From the NCBI GenBank assembly GCA_026410415.1, contig JAPMLR010000008.1, positions 1-64,000 on the forward strand: a stretch of DNA of 64,000 nucleotides, written 5' to 3'. The notes beneath the pieces are model-generated. The model was not told the origin of the DNA, made no database searches, and saw nothing but the letters and a program-made list of their open reading frames with translations. A program made the position numbers and the translations under genes. Below are positions 15,818 to 25,382 of the stretch, piece by piece (position 1 is the first letter of the stretch; each line of letters starts with the position of its first letter). This stretch comes from Denitratimonas yunnanensis (SeqCode). GTDB taxonomy: Bacteria > Pseudomonadota > Gammaproteobacteria > Xanthomonadales > Xanthomonadaceae.

Positions 15818-16368
15818 GCATGAAAATCCAGATTCTGCCCATCGCGATCCTGGCTGCAACCATTTCGGCCTGTACTTCCCCGGAGCGTCCCGTGCTGGAA
15901 GACCCGCGCACCGGTCGCGTAGGTGTCACCGAAGTGGACGCCGCTGTGCCGACCGAGATGCGCCTGGTGCTGGCCAGCAACGAGAGTTTCCAGTCGCCGC
16001 TGCCAGCACCTGACAACGGCCTGCCGGATTATCCACCCGATCTTCTGGCCCGGCGCCTGCCGCCGCAATCGGTATGCGTGCGGATTTCGATCGACGAATT
16101 CGGCATCGTCACCGATGGCGAGCCCGTGGATCAGGGCCCGGATTGCAACCTTGGCATGGATGTCGAAAGCGCGTTCTACGCCGCCGCCGTCGCAGCAGTG
16201 AGCGAATGGCGCTTCGAGCCCGCTTTCCGCTGCATCTACCCGGAAGGCAATATCCCCGAGCTGGGCTGTGGCTCCGACGGCACACGGGAAGTGCCGCAGC
16301 CGGTGAGCCTGATCTACCGCTTCGTGTTCGAGCAGATCGACGGTCAGGCGCGCGTGGGCATCGAGTGA
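15814..16368 (+). CDS. lipoprotein with TonB C-terminal-like domain
   Basis: A 184-aa predicted lipoprotein: hydrophobic leader with lipobox ISAC, Cys about residue 20. The mature part contains VCVRISIDEFGIV, then AAVAAVSEWRFEPA, the signature of the TonB C-terminal fold in non-energising proteins. It is translationally coupled to the symporter. Its 3' end overlaps the opposite-strand VOC gene by 25 bases. Confidence 0.7.
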   Translation: MSMKIQILPIAILAATISACTSPERPVLEDPRTGRVGVTEVDAAVPTEMRLVLASNESFQSPLPAPDNGLPDYPPDLLARRLPPQSVCVRISIDEFGIVTDGEPVDQGPDCNLGMDVESAFYAAAVAAVSEWRFEPAFRCIYPEGNIPELGCGSDGTREVPQPVSLIYRFVFEQIDGQARVGIE

Positions 16369-16811
16369 AGTCCGCGCATGTCGCATACCCCGATGCCGCT
16401 GGCCAGAAGTCGACGCAGATTCGGGCCGTGACAGACGACTTCGATATGGTTGCCATCCGGGTCCAGCACGAAGGCGGCATAGTGTTCGGCATGCCGTGGG
16501 TGTTCGCCGGGCGCACCGTTGTCGCGGCCACCGTGCATCAGCGCTACCGCATGGACGATATCGACCAGCTCTCGGTTGTCGGCGTGGAAAGCAAGATGCT
16601 GGCACCCACCGGGATAGCCCTGCGCAACGGATGACTCCGTGCCGCACACGAACAACTCCTCGGCCCAGAAACAGTCGTCGCCTTCGCCACCGAGCGGAAC
16701 GCCCAAGACACCGAGCACCGCTTCGTAGAAATTCCGGCTGGCCACCGGATCGTGCACGACCAGCATGATGTGGTCGATCAAACGACTGCGGGACGGAATG
16801 GATGTGGCCAT
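16344..16811 (-). CDS. VOC-superfamily (glyoxalase-like) protein
   Basis: A 155-aa metalloenzyme-fold protein with paired beta-alpha-beta-beta-beta modules: LIDHIMLVVHDPVASRNFY at the start (metal His), CQHLAFHADN, and the C-terminal YAAFVLDPDGNHIEVVC (metal Glu). This small type includes glyoxalases and fosfomycin-resistance-like proteins. The reaction cannot be fixed from sequence. It stands alone, convergent with the lipoprotein gene. Confidence 0.85.
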   Translation of the reverse strand: MATSIPSRSRLIDHIMLVVHDPVASRNFYEAVLGVLGVPLGGEGDDCFWAEELFVCGTESSVAQGYPGGCQHLAFHADNRELVDIVHAVALMHGGRDNGAPGEHPRHAEHYAAFVLDPDGNHIEVVCHGPNLRRLLASGIGVCDMRGLHSMPTRA

Positions 16812-17168
16812 GGCTGCATCTCCGGAAGGCTGGGCGCAGATTCAGAATAAGCACGCGCGTGGCCGCCCCACTTGACCTATGTCTGCAAGGACGCAATTGC
16901 CGCGCTGACCGTCGCCTGCACGACCACGCCTGACTCACTGCATCGGCGGCAACCGCCCGCCGATCGCCGCGCGATCGGACAATCAGGGCGGCGACAAGCG
17001 GCTGCCTCCCGGGCAAACACTCCGCCTATCCAACTGATTTTCAAAGACATGGAGGGATGCGTCCGGAACGAACATCAGCCCGGGGTTGACGCCTGCGGTG
17101 CGGTGTATTATCCAAACCGTTTTGTGCAGTGCGGCATTCGGCTTGCCACTGCCATTTCCGGGGAACCC
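16812..17168. other. ilvB upstream region with candidate promoter
   Basis: 357 bases without a gene. A TTGACG hexamer at 17086-17091 with TATTAT/TTATCC about 15 bases on is the best promoter candidate for ilvBN. I looked for a branched-chain-rich leader peptide and terminator pair, as in ilv attenuation, and saw none. Confidence 0.4.
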
Positions 17169-18929
17169 ATGATGTCCGACCAACAACCGACCGGTGCCGA
17201 AATCGTCATCCGCGCCCTGCAGGACCAAGGGGTTCGACACATCTTCGGCTATCCGGGTGGCGCGGTCTTGCCGATCTACGATGCGATCTTCCAGCAGGAT
17301 GTGGTGGAACACATCCTCGTCCGGCACGAACAGGGGGCCGCTCACGCCGCCGAAGGCTATGCCCGCTCGACCGGCAAGGCTGGCGTACTGCTGGTGACCT
17401 CCGGCCCCGGCGCCACCAATGCCATCACCGGCTTGGCCGACGCGATGATGGATTCGATTCCGCTGGTCTGCATCACCGGACAGGTGCCGACCCACCTGAT
17501 CGGCACCGACGCCTTCCAGGAATGCGATACCGTCGGCATCACCCGCGCCTGCACCAAGCACAACTTCCTGGTGAAGGACGTGAACGACCTCGCTCGCGTG
17601 CTCCACGACGCGTTCCACATCGCCACCAGTGGCCGTCCCGGCCCGGTGGTGGTGGATATTCCCAAGGACGTGCAATTCAAGCGCGGCCACTATGTCGGCC
17701 CGAAGACCGAACTGGTGCACCCCACGTATCAGCCGCAGACCGAAGGCGATCCGGCTCGCATCGCGCAAGCGGTGGAACTGATCCTTTCGGCCAAGCGCCC
17801 GGTGTTCTACACCGGTGGCGGCATCATCAATGCCGGTCCGCGCGCCTCGCAGTTGTTGCGTGAACTGGCGAAGCTGACCGGCTTCCCGGTCACGTCCACC
17901 TTGATGGGCTTGGGCGCCTTTCCCGCCAGCGATCCGCAGTGGCTCGGCATGCTCGGCATGCACGGCACCTATCAGGCCAATCTGGTGATGAACCAGTGCG
18001 ATGTGATGATCAATCTGGGCGCGCGTTTCGACGACCGCTGCACCGGCCGACTGGATGCGTTCTCGCCCGGCTCACGCAAGATCCACGTCGATATCGACCC
18101 CTCCTCGATCAACAAAGTGGTGCGCGTGGAGGTTCCCATCGTGGGCGACTGCGCCCGCGTGCTCGACGCCCTGCTCGCCGCCATCGCACCGCGCGTGGAC
18201 GAAATCGATGCCACTGCGCGCGCCGCATGGTGGTCGCAGATCGACACTTGGCGCGCACGCCGTTCTCTGGCTTACGCGCAATCAGACGACACCATCAAGC
18301 CGCAATACGCCATCGAGCGCCTGTACGCGCTCACCCGTGATCGCAAAACCTGCATCACCACCGAAGTCGGCCAGCACCAGATGTGGGCGGCACAGCATTT
18401 CCACTTCGATGAACCCAACCACTGGATGACCTCCGGCGGGCTGGGCACGATGGGTTACGGCATCCCCGCCGCGGTTGGCGTGCAGGTGGCGCATCCGGAT
18501 GCGCTGGTCATCGACATCGCCGGCGAAGCCAGCGCGCAGATGACGATGCAGGAACTCTCCACGGCGGTGCAATACCGCCTGCCGATCAAGATTTTCATCC
18601 TCAACAACGAATACATGGGCATGGTGCGCCAGTGGCAGCAACTGCTGCACGGCGGGCGCTACGCACATTCGTATTCGGAAGCCCTGCCGGATTTCGTCAA
18701 ACTGGCCGAAGCCTACGGCGGCAAAGGCATCCGCGTGTCCTCGCCGGCCCTGCTGGATGAAGCCATCCGCGACATGATCGCCTACGACGGCCCGGTGATC
18801 GTCGATTGTCGGGTGGACAAGCTGGAAAACTGCCTGCCGATGATTCCCTCCGGCGCGGCACATTTCGAAATGATCCTGCCCGACGCCGCCGAAGCCGAAG
18901 TGACCGAAGCCGGCCGGATGATGGTCTGA
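17169..18929 (+). CDS. ilvB: acetolactate synthase, large catalytic subunit
   Basis: ThDP enzyme (586 aa) that joins two pyruvates to acetolactate, or pyruvate with 2-oxobutyrate, the first common step in valine, leucine and isoleucine synthesis. The N-terminal ThDP-binding domain opens with GAEIVIRALQDQGVRHIFGY and the catalytic-Glu segment HEQGAAHAAEGYAR. A middle FAD domain follows, then a C-terminal pyrophosphate domain with GEASAQMTMQEL and NNEYMGMVRQWQ. Two ATG codons occur in tandem at 17169 and 17172. It is followed after 65 bases by the regulatory subunit gene. Confidence 0.95.
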   Translation: MMSDQQPTGAEIVIRALQDQGVRHIFGYPGGAVLPIYDAIFQQDVVEHILVRHEQGAAHAAEGYARSTGKAGVLLVTSGPGATNAITGLADAMMDSIPLVCITGQVPTHLIGTDAFQECDTVGITRACTKHNFLVKDVNDLARVLHDAFHIATSGRPGPVVVDIPKDVQFKRGHYVGPKTELVHPTYQPQTEGDPARIAQAVELILSAKRPVFYTGGGIINAGPRASQLLRELAKLTGFPVTSTLMGLGAFPASDPQWLGMLGMHGTYQANLVMNQCDVMINLGARFDDRCTGRLDAFSPGSRKIHVDIDPSSINKVVRVEVPIVGDCARVLDALLAAIAPRVDEIDATARAAWWSQIDTWRARRSLAYAQSDDTIKPQYAIERLYALTRDRKTCITTEVGQHQMWAAQHFHFDEPNHWMTSGGLGTMGYGIPAAVGVQVAHPDALVIDIAGEASAQMTMQELSTAVQYRLPIKIFILNNEYMGMVRQWQQLLHGGRYAHSYSEALPDFVKLAEAYGGKGIRVSSPALLDEAIRDMIAYDGPVIVDCRVDKLENCLPMIPSGAAHFEMILPDAAEAEVTEAGRMMV

Positions 18930-18994
18930 GCATCGCGACGTTCCGCACTGGCATCACGAACACGTCCGACACCACGAAACCCACGGGACATCCC

Positions 18995-19540
18995 ATGACC
19001 ACCCAACCCGCCTCCGCCTACTTTCTCTCCGACGATGCCCCGCACACCGTGCGCGTCACGCTGTCGGTACTGGTGGACAATGAAGCCGGCGCCTTGGCGC
19101 GCGTGGTCGGACTGTTCTCCGGGCGCGGCTACAACATCGAATCGCTCACCGTGGGCGAAACCGATCATCAGAAGCACACCTCGCGCATCACCATCGTCAC
19201 CTCCGGCACACCGCAGATCATCGAACAGATCAAGGCCCAGCTCGGACGGCTGGTGCCGGTGCACCGCGTGGTCAACTTGTCTGCGGACAAACCCGGCGTC
19301 GAGCGCGAAATGGCGCTGGTCAAAGTCGCCGGAACGGGCGAACAACGCGCGGAAATGCTGCGCCTGTCCGACGTATTCCGCGCCCGCGTCATCGACATCA
19401 CCCACACCAGCTTCACCTTCGAACTGACGGGTTCGCCGGTCAAGATCGATGCCTTCGTGGATTTGATGATTCCGCTGGGACTGGTGGAAATGAGCCGCAC
19501 CGGCGTGGTGGCGATCGCACGCGGCGACGAAGCGACCTGA
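18995..19540 (+). CDS. ilvN: acetolactate synthase, small regulatory subunit
   Basis: A 181-aa regulatory subunit that activates the large subunit and confers valine feedback inhibition. The ACT domain is at about 20-95 (LSVLVDNEAGALARVVGLFS, RGYNIESLTVG). The second half is the ALS_ss_C domain (EMALVKVAG through MSRTGVVAIARG). This is the long ilvN/ilvH type. The ATG at 18995 sits just before the ACT domain. A terminator follows. Confidence 0.95.
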   Translation: MTTQPASAYFLSDDAPHTVRVTLSVLVDNEAGALARVVGLFSGRGYNIESLTVGETDHQKHTSRITIVTSGTPQIIEQIKAQLGRLVPVHRVVNLSADKPGVEREMALVKVAGTGEQRAEMLRLSDVFRARVIDITHTSFTFELTGSPVKIDAFVDLMIPLGLVEMSRTGVVAIARGDEAT

Positions 19541-19563
19541 CCTTCGCAACCGGACGATCCAGC

Positions 19564-19598
19564 AAAAAGAACCCCCGCCGAAGCGGGGGTTCTTTTTC
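19564..19598. terminator. bidirectional intrinsic terminator, ilvBN and nuclease gene
   Basis: AAAAAGAACCCCCGC, loop CGAA, GCGGGGGTTCTTTTT. The symmetric A and T tracts serve both convergent genes. Confidence 0.92.
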
Positions 19599-19624
19599 AC
19601 TGCGTGAGGATTGCGCGACCGGAA

Positions 19625-22600
19625 TCAGTCTTCGAATCCGTCCTTGAAGATCTCGTCCGGCAATGCAGCCACCTCGGTCGTGAAGATCGCGCTCTCCGGT
19701 GGCGTCGGATCGGCGCTGCCGGACGCCACGGACACCGTGGCCTGCGCCGTGGTGCCGCTGGCCGCGACATCCGCCATCACGGTGACGATGAATGCAGCGT
19801 CCGCATCCGCAGCCAGCGTGTCGATGTTGCAGACCACGCTGCCCTGGGTTCCGATCGCCGGCGTAGTGCAACTCCAGCCGCTCGGCGCATCGAGCGAGAG
19901 GAACAGGATGCCTGTCGGCAAGGTCAGTTCGACCCGCAGCAGCACAGCCTCGTCCGGACCGGCGTTGGAGAGCTCGAATGCATAGTCCCACTCGTCACCG
20001 ACTTCCGCCGCAGCCGGCGCCGGCGTCGTGCCCAGGGTCAGATCCGCCGTGCGGAATGCCGCGATGTCCAGGAACGCCAGCACCGGGTCGTGATCGGAGT
20101 TGGCAAAGGCATTCGCGTCATTGGCCGCATCGCCCTGATGGAAGTCGGAGTTGACCCGGGCGAACTCGGCACGGATATCCACGGTGGCAGCAATCACGCC
20201 TTGATTGACCAGGGTGTGATCGATGGTCTGTGCATTGCCTTCGTAGGTATAGCTGTAGCGCTGCTGGGGCGGAATCAGCTCGGTCAGCAGCACCAGATCC
20301 GGCTCGACCAGATCGACACCATCGCCGATGACCACCGTTTCGTCATCGGGTGTCGGCTCACCTTTCACCGTACCCAGCAGATCGGCCAAGCCATCACTGA
20401 ACTCGTAGGCATTGAAGTCGCCGACCACGACAATGGCCCGATCCGGCTGGGCGTTCTGCAACGTATCCACCAGCATCGCCAGATACTCGGCGTTCTGCTG
20501 ACGCTTGGCGCGATTGCGACGGCCTTCGCCCCCTCCCGGATTGTCGGGGTCGTTGAAGCAGGCATAGGACGTATCCGCATCCGCCGTGCTCTCCAGGTCG
20601 ATCATCGACTTCAGATGGTTGTTGATGATGGTCACCGGCCACGCTTCGCCGTTCGCGCCCCGGATCGCGACATCGATCACCAGCGGCGCGCGATCGTTGA
20701 GCAGCCCGGTGGTGTAACTGACGCCGTCAGGGCACAACACCCGCTCATCAGCGCCATACTGCTGCGGCATTCCGACCAGTTGGACGCGCGGACTTGCACC
20801 GACGAGCGCCTTCTTGATCAGGAATCCGAGACGCTGGGTGCCACTCTCGGACACCATGATCGCCTCGTACTGCGGATCATTCGCCGCGATGGCCGAAACC
20901 CGGCTGGAGATGTCCTGAAGGGTCTGGATGTTGCCCACCTCGATCAAGCCCAGCACGTCGGGGGTGTGGAGGTAGTCCACGATGGCCCGGGAGATCTTCG
21001 TCGCCTTGCGGTTGTACGTCGCGCTGCCGGGGGAGTTGCAAACCTCGCCACTCAGGGTGCAAGCGAGGTTTTCCACGTTGAAGGTGCCGATCGTGACTTC
21101 CGTGGGGTTTGACGACGTAACCGGGGTGCCCGCGGCTTCATTGCTGGCATCGATCATCGGCGCTTCATCCGAGCGGGTCAGGATCGTGTAGCGCTGCACG
21201 GCATAGTCCAAGACCCCCGTCAGCCCTTCCAGCACCGTGCCGCTACGGACCGGGATCACCGTTCCGCCGCTGAGCAGCGTGGTGTTGACCCGCAACAGCT
21301 CGGGGTTGTTGTCCCAGCAAGGCACATTCGCGGGGGCCTCTGCCGGCAGCGCCACCGAACCGGGCACCGCGGGGTCGACGCCACAGCGGAACAGATTGAC
21401 GCCCGCTTCGCGGAACGGCCGCTCAGCACCTTCCAGAACACCGAAGAACTCGTAGTTCGCCGCCGCCCCGCTGGGTGCGGTGACCTGGAAGCGCGGCACG
21501 GTGACTCGCATGAACTCGTAACGCTCCAGCGCGCCGATGTCACCTGCCGGATCCAGATCGGCAGCCGTCAGAACCACCGGCGCCGGCAGCGGCGTGCCCG
21601 ACGAAATCTTCGTCGTCGTGCTGGACGACAGCTCGGTGATCGGCAAGGCACCAGTGGCGGGCGAATACTCCACCACGGTGCCCGTCACATAGACGAAGTC
21701 GCCCACCGCCAGCCCTGCACCGGCCGGTGAAGCCGCCGTACCGAAAACGTAGAGCCCCTCGGAGGTGGCCGGGTCGGCATCCTGATCGCCCGGCAGCGAC
21801 TGCAAGTAGTAATGACGGCTGTTGGAGGTGACGCCCGTCACCACGCCACGCGTGGTCACCACGTTTCCGACGCGCGGCGAGACTTGACCTGCGCCCTGAA
21901 TCGAGCTGATCGGCTCGAATGCAATGTCGTCATCGACGATGGTGCCCGACGTGCTCAACGGATCGGCTTGAGTGGCCGCCGCCCCCATGAAATTGCTCAA
22001 CGTGATCGTGACCGTCGCATCGCCATTGGTATCGGTATCGGGCACCGTCTGGACTTCGATCAGGTACGGGCTCTCGTCCGTATCGTCGAGCGTCACCGTG
22101 GTGGTGGTGCACGGATTGCCGCCACAGGCGTAGCGTGCCATGTCGCCACCGTAGCCGATGTCGAACGAAAGCGTCCCGTTCGCCGCAATGGCGGGGGCGA
22201 AATTGACCGCGAACGTCAGGGTGCTGGCCGTGGCGTCGCCTTCCACCACCGACACTTCGCCTGCGGCGAAGCTCACGCTCGGCAGTGTCGGGACACCGCC
22301 TCCGGTGCAACTGACCACATGACTGCCGAGACCGTCGTGCGTGCCGATCGGATAGCTGATCCACTCGATCGAGGGATCAGCGAAGCCGTCGTTGATCACC
22401 GTATCGCCTTCGCAAACTTCCGGCTTGCGACGCAGGGTGTGGTCGTGCGTGGTGTAGTCGCCGGTTCCCCAGGAAGTCCCCGGATCGGTACCGACATCGC
22501 CGAACGAATCGACGACATCGCCGACGCCTGCGGCCGTGCTGTTCTTGCGCAGCACGAACGCGTCGTCACCGTTGTGCGCAATGACCGTGCTGTTCGGGAG

Positions 22601-23575
22601 ATCGCATGCGGAGAGGATGTTTGTCGCTGCGGACGCATGACAGACCACCAGCACGTCGCCATCGGCGATGGTGCCGGTCAATGCCACACTCTGTGAAACC
22701 GTAGCCGAACCATTCTGGTAAAGCTCGAGGCGATACTGGCCGGCGGCGAGATCAACACCGGCACCGGTGCCGTTGAAGATTTCCAGCGCCTTGTTGTTGC
22801 TGGCGCCCTCGATGTATTCGCTGAAGAGCAAATCAGCCGGGCCACTGCTGGCTAATGGATCGCCCGTGACACTGATGTCATCGACTCCAATGTTCTCGTC
22901 GTTGCCAGCCACGTTCACGGTAATGATGCGCAGTTGGATCTCCGCCTGGTTGTCCGCGTCCGGCGGCAGCGTCACGGACACCGGCGTATCGAGTGTCAGC
23001 GAAGGTCCGGCGGAAGCATCGGCGACATAGGCATCCGGAACATTCACGAAGTCGCCTGTATTGCCCACCCGGTACAACAATGCCACTGGCTGCACGGAGT
23101 TGTCGGCCGTCTCGATGTCGCGGAGCAGGTAACTCACCTGAATGTTCTGGAAGCCTGTGGTATCCAGATGGATTACCAGATGCGGCGCATCGGCGGTTCC
23201 GCTGCCGGCGAAGCCCACTACCGGGTTGGTGAGATGCCACTCCAGCACACCACCGTTGGTGGAATTGTTGTTGGTCTGGTTCGCAACGACGTCGATGGCA
23301 CCAGTGTTGCCGACCACCGGAGCAGTCAATGTCTGCGGATTGCCGCCCGCATAGGGCGCGGTCGTCGTCCCGCTATCCTCCCCCAGATAACCAACGATGC
23401 CCGGAACGCCATCCCAGTTGTCATTGGCAGTAATGAGGTTGATATCGCTCCAATCCTGCAGGAATGGCAGCGACTGCGGCGTGGTATCCGCCCTCGCTGC
23501 GGGGGCCGTGAGTGGTGCCATGACTGCACACGACAACAAGACGGCAAAACGCCGCCAACTTCTGATCGATCGCAT
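19625..23575 (-). CDS. large secreted ExeM/NucH-type nuclease
   Basis: A 1316-aa exported protein; signal peptide ends near APAARA. Order of parts: an N-terminal beta-rich region; a lamin-tail domain from about residue 245 (LLFSEYIEGASNNKALEIFN); a Calx-beta-like segment; an OB-like ExeM domain from about 550 (ISSIQGAGQVSPRVG); an endonuclease/exonuclease/phosphatase domain about 825-1170 (GTFNVENL, VVVGDFNAYEF, SDHDPVLAFL); and a DUF11-like beta domain. It probably degrades extracellular DNA. The very C terminus reads DEIFKDGFED. The ATG at 23575 follows a GGAAAGG site. It is not in an operon. Confidence 0.88.
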   Translation of the reverse strand: MRSIRSWRRFAVLLSCAVMAPLTAPAARADTTPQSLPFLQDWSDINLITANDNWDGVPGIVGYLGEDSGTTTAPYAGGNPQTLTAPVVGNTGAIDVVANQTNNNSTNGGVLEWHLTNPVVGFAGSGTADAPHLVIHLDTTGFQNIQVSYLLRDIETADNSVQPVALLYRVGNTGDFVNVPDAYVADASAGPSLTLDTPVSVTLPPDADNQAEIQLRIITVNVAGNDENIGVDDISVTGDPLASSGPADLLFSEYIEGASNNKALEIFNGTGAGVDLAAGQYRLELYQNGSATVSQSVALTGTIADGDVLVVCHASAATNILSACDLPNSTVIAHNGDDAFVLRKNSTAAGVGDVVDSFGDVGTDPGTSWGTGDYTTHDHTLRRKPEVCEGDTVINDGFADPSIEWISYPIGTHDGLGSHVVSCTGGGVPTLPSVSFAAGEVSVVEGDATASTLTFAVNFAPAIAANGTLSFDIGYGGDMARYACGGNPCTTTTVTLDDTDESPYLIEVQTVPDTDTNGDATVTITLSNFMGAAATQADPLSTSGTIVDDDIAFEPISSIQGAGQVSPRVGNVVTTRGVVTGVTSNSRHYYLQSLPGDQDADPATSEGLYVFGTAASPAGAGLAVGDFVYVTGTVVEYSPATGALPITELSSSTTTKISSGTPLPAPVVLTAADLDPAGDIGALERYEFMRVTVPRFQVTAPSGAAANYEFFGVLEGAERPFREAGVNLFRCGVDPAVPGSVALPAEAPANVPCWDNNPELLRVNTTLLSGGTVIPVRSGTVLEGLTGVLDYAVQRYTILTRSDEAPMIDASNEAAGTPVTSSNPTEVTIGTFNVENLACTLSGEVCNSPGSATYNRKATKISRAIVDYLHTPDVLGLIEVGNIQTLQDISSRVSAIAANDPQYEAIMVSESGTQRLGFLIKKALVGASPRVQLVGMPQQYGADERVLCPDGVSYTTGLLNDRAPLVIDVAIRGANGEAWPVTIINNHLKSMIDLESTADADTSYACFNDPDNPGGGEGRRNRAKRQQNAEYLAMLVDTLQNAQPDRAIVVVGDFNAYEFSDGLADLLGTVKGEPTPDDETVVIGDGVDLVEPDLVLLTELIPPQQRYSYTYEGNAQTIDHTLVNQGVIAATVDIRAEFARVNSDFHQGDAANDANAFANSDHDPVLAFLDIAAFRTADLTLGTTPAPAAAEVGDEWDYAFELSNAGPDEAVLLRVELTLPTGILFLSLDAPSGWSCTTPAIGTQGSVVCNIDTLAADADAAFIVTVMADVAASGTTAQATVSVASGSADPTPPESAIFTTEVAALPDEIFKDGFED

Positions 23576-23811
23576 GGGAATGAACCTTTCCTGGAAATTT
23601 GCCCGACCGCACCAGACGGAACTCCACGCCTGGCCGATTTGGCGGAGCGTACCATCACCATGTGACGCTTTCGTGTGCGCCCGCAGCACTTTTGAACGTC
23701 CGCAGGCAAATCGTGCGGATCGGCATGCGGCCCGCCCCGTCATCGCTTCGGTGTGACCTCCACCCTCCCGCACTGGTGATCCCGGGCTGCCGGGATGACT
23801 TCAAGTGCTCG

Positions 23812-24011
23812 CGGGTGCCGACCATTGCCGGCGTCGGCGGGCTGGTGTCTTGGCTGATCGAGCGCAAACCCGGCATCGAAAGGCATGATGAAAAGCGCGC
23901 GACCTGGTCCACCAGCGCGGTATGCTGCTCGTCGCCGGCCTGATTGCCGGCGAGGCGCTTCTGATCGGCGTCGCCGCCCTGCCCTACCGGACGGCGGCCA
24001 AGCGAACCTGA
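23812..24011 (+). pseudogene. remnant of an OPT-family oligopeptide transporter, C-terminal end
   Basis: Two pieces in different frames read like the last two membrane helices of OPT transporters: PTIAGVGGLVSWLIERKPG from about 23818, then after a frameshift [20 protein letters not shown] from 23916, ending TGA at 24011. The rest of the gene is missing. Bases 23576-23811 hold only the nuclease upstream region. Confidence 0.6.
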
Positions 24012-24040
24012 TTCATCCTTGCCAACAAGGAAACCCCATC

Positions 24041-24460
24041 ATGCCCAGGTTGCTTCGGAACATCCTCGCCATCGCCGTCGGCCTGTTCGTCGGCAGCATC
24101 ATCAACACCGCGATCGTCGCCCTCGGTCCCGGGCTGATTCCGCCGCCTGCCGGGGTGGATGTCACCAGCGCGGAAAGTCTCGCTGCCCACATGCATCTGT
24201 TCGAGCCTCGGCACTTCGTGATGCCGCTCCTCGCCCACGCGATCGGCACCCTGACGGGCGCACTGGTGGCCTGGCTGTTCGCCGCCAGCCACAAGTCCGC
24301 TTTCGCCTACGGCATTGGCGCAGTCTTTCTCTGCGGCGGCATCGCGGCGTGCTTCATGATTCCCGCCCCCGTCTGGTTCATGGTGCTGGATCTGGTTGCC
24401 GCCTACCTGCCAATGGCTTGGTTGGCGATACGTATCGGCAGGTTCACTCAGTCCGGGTGA
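24041..24460 (+). CDS. small four-helix membrane protein, conserved uncharacterised
   Basis: A 139-aa protein with four hydrophobic helices (about 5-27, 62-82, 87-105 and 110-130) and the conserved-looking HLFEPRHFVMPLLAHA. A family of similar size and pattern occurs in several bacterial phyla without known function. A AAGGAAA ribosome site precedes the ATG. It directly follows the OPT remnant and converges on rimI with a 10-base gap. Confidence 0.7.
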   Translation: MPRLLRNILAIAVGLFVGSIINTAIVALGPGLIPPPAGVDVTSAESLAAHMHLFEPRHFVMPLLAHAIGTLTGALVAWLFAASHKSAFAYGIGAVFLCGGIAACFMIPAPVWFMVLDLVAAYLPMAWLAIRIGRFTQSG

Positions 24461-24470
24461 CGTTTCCCGC

Positions 24471-24947
24471 TCACTCCGGCGGCAACAGCTCCATCGCCAT
24501 CACGATGGCATCCTCATGGCCCTGCTTCGCCGGGTAGTAGCGCGGACGGCGGCCGATTTCGTTGAAGCCGAGGGACTCGTACAGTCGGTGCGCGTTGGCA
24601 TTGGACGGGCGCACTTCAAGAAAAACACGCTCGACCCGATGCCAGCGCGCCAGATCGATCAGTCGCTGTACCAGATGGCGCCCGTGGCCGCGCCCTTGAT
24701 ACCTCGGCGCAACGCAGACGTTGAGGATATGGGCTTCTCCGGCCCCCACCGAAAGCACGCCGTGGCCGATGATCCTGCCATCGCACTCCAGCACCCAGCA
24801 GCCATGCCCCTCTCTCAGGCAATCGTGGAAGATGCCCTGCGTCCACGGGAACTCGTAGGCGGACAACTCCACCTGCATCACGTCTTCCAGATCGCTGCCG
24901 CGCATGGCGCGCATCGTGGGCGAGGATCCGGCGGCGAGCGCGTTCAT
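24471..24947 (-). CDS. rimI: ribosomal protein S18-alanine N-acetyltransferase
   Basis: A 158-aa GNAT enzyme that acetylates the N-terminal alanine of S18. It has the acetyl-CoA loop VCVAPRYQGRGHGRHLV (R/Q-x-x-G-x-G/A) and the RimI-type LEVRPSNANAHRLYESLGF. The start ATG at 24947 overlaps the upstream holD-like stop by ATGA. The holD-rimI order is the same as in E. coli. Confidence 0.9.
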   Translation of the reverse strand: MNALAAGSSPTMRAMRGSDLEDVMQVELSAYEFPWTQGIFHDCLREGHGCWVLECDGRIIGHGVLSVGAGEAHILNVCVAPRYQGRGHGRHLVQRLIDLARWHRVERVFLEVRPSNANAHRLYESLGFNEIGRRPRYYPAKQGHEDAIVMAMELLPPE

Positions 24948-25369
24948 GGGTGCATCTGCCGGAGGCGTCGACGCAAACTCCGCAACACAGGCCAGGCCAC
25001 GCGCTTTTCGATCGGGTCGCGCAACTTGTCCAGCGCGGCCAGTCGGATGGCCTCCTTCGGCGCGCCGGCGCCGAAGGCAAGCAATGGTGCGCCGCCATCT
25101 TCCGGTTGCCGCGCCATCAGTATCTGTTCCGGCCGAACGCCGATGGATTTGAGTATCTGGGTCAACAGCCGCGCATGCGGTCCCTCGAACGGACGGGCTT
25201 TCGCGGGCGGAAACCACAGGCGAAGGACAAAGTCATCCGCCACGACGGACTCCTCCGGCGGGTCGCATGACGGTGATGCCTGCCCGGCAATGGCCACGGC
25301 ATGCTCGCGCAAGCGCATCGGTGCAAGGCCCAACGCGTGCAGTTGTCGAACTCGCTCTGCATCGAACAT
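24944..25369 (-). CDS. holD: probable DNA polymerase III psi subunit (HolD-like)
   Basis: A 141-aa protein. Its N terminus, RVRQLHALGLAPMRLR, matches the psi peptide that binds the clamp loader in E. coli. The middle has LLTQILKSIGV, typical of psi, and the C terminus is Arg-rich. Psi diverges fast, so similarity is weak outside these stretches; the placement directly before rimI with an ATGA overlap is the main support. The ATG at 25369 gives the family N terminus. Confidence 0.65.
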   Translation of the reverse strand: MFDAERVRQLHALGLAPMRLREHAVAIAGQASPSCDPPEESVVADDFVLRLWFPPAKARPFEGPHARLLTQILKSIGVRPEQILMARQPEDGGAPLLAFGAGAPKEAIRLAALDKLRDPIEKRVAWPVLRSLRRRLRQMHP

Positions 25370-25382
25370 CGTCACACCTGCC

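Noticed and set aside
16812..17168. ilv leader peptide and attenuator
   Set aside because: No short ORF rich in Ile/Val/Leu codons and no terminator/antiterminator pair could be found.
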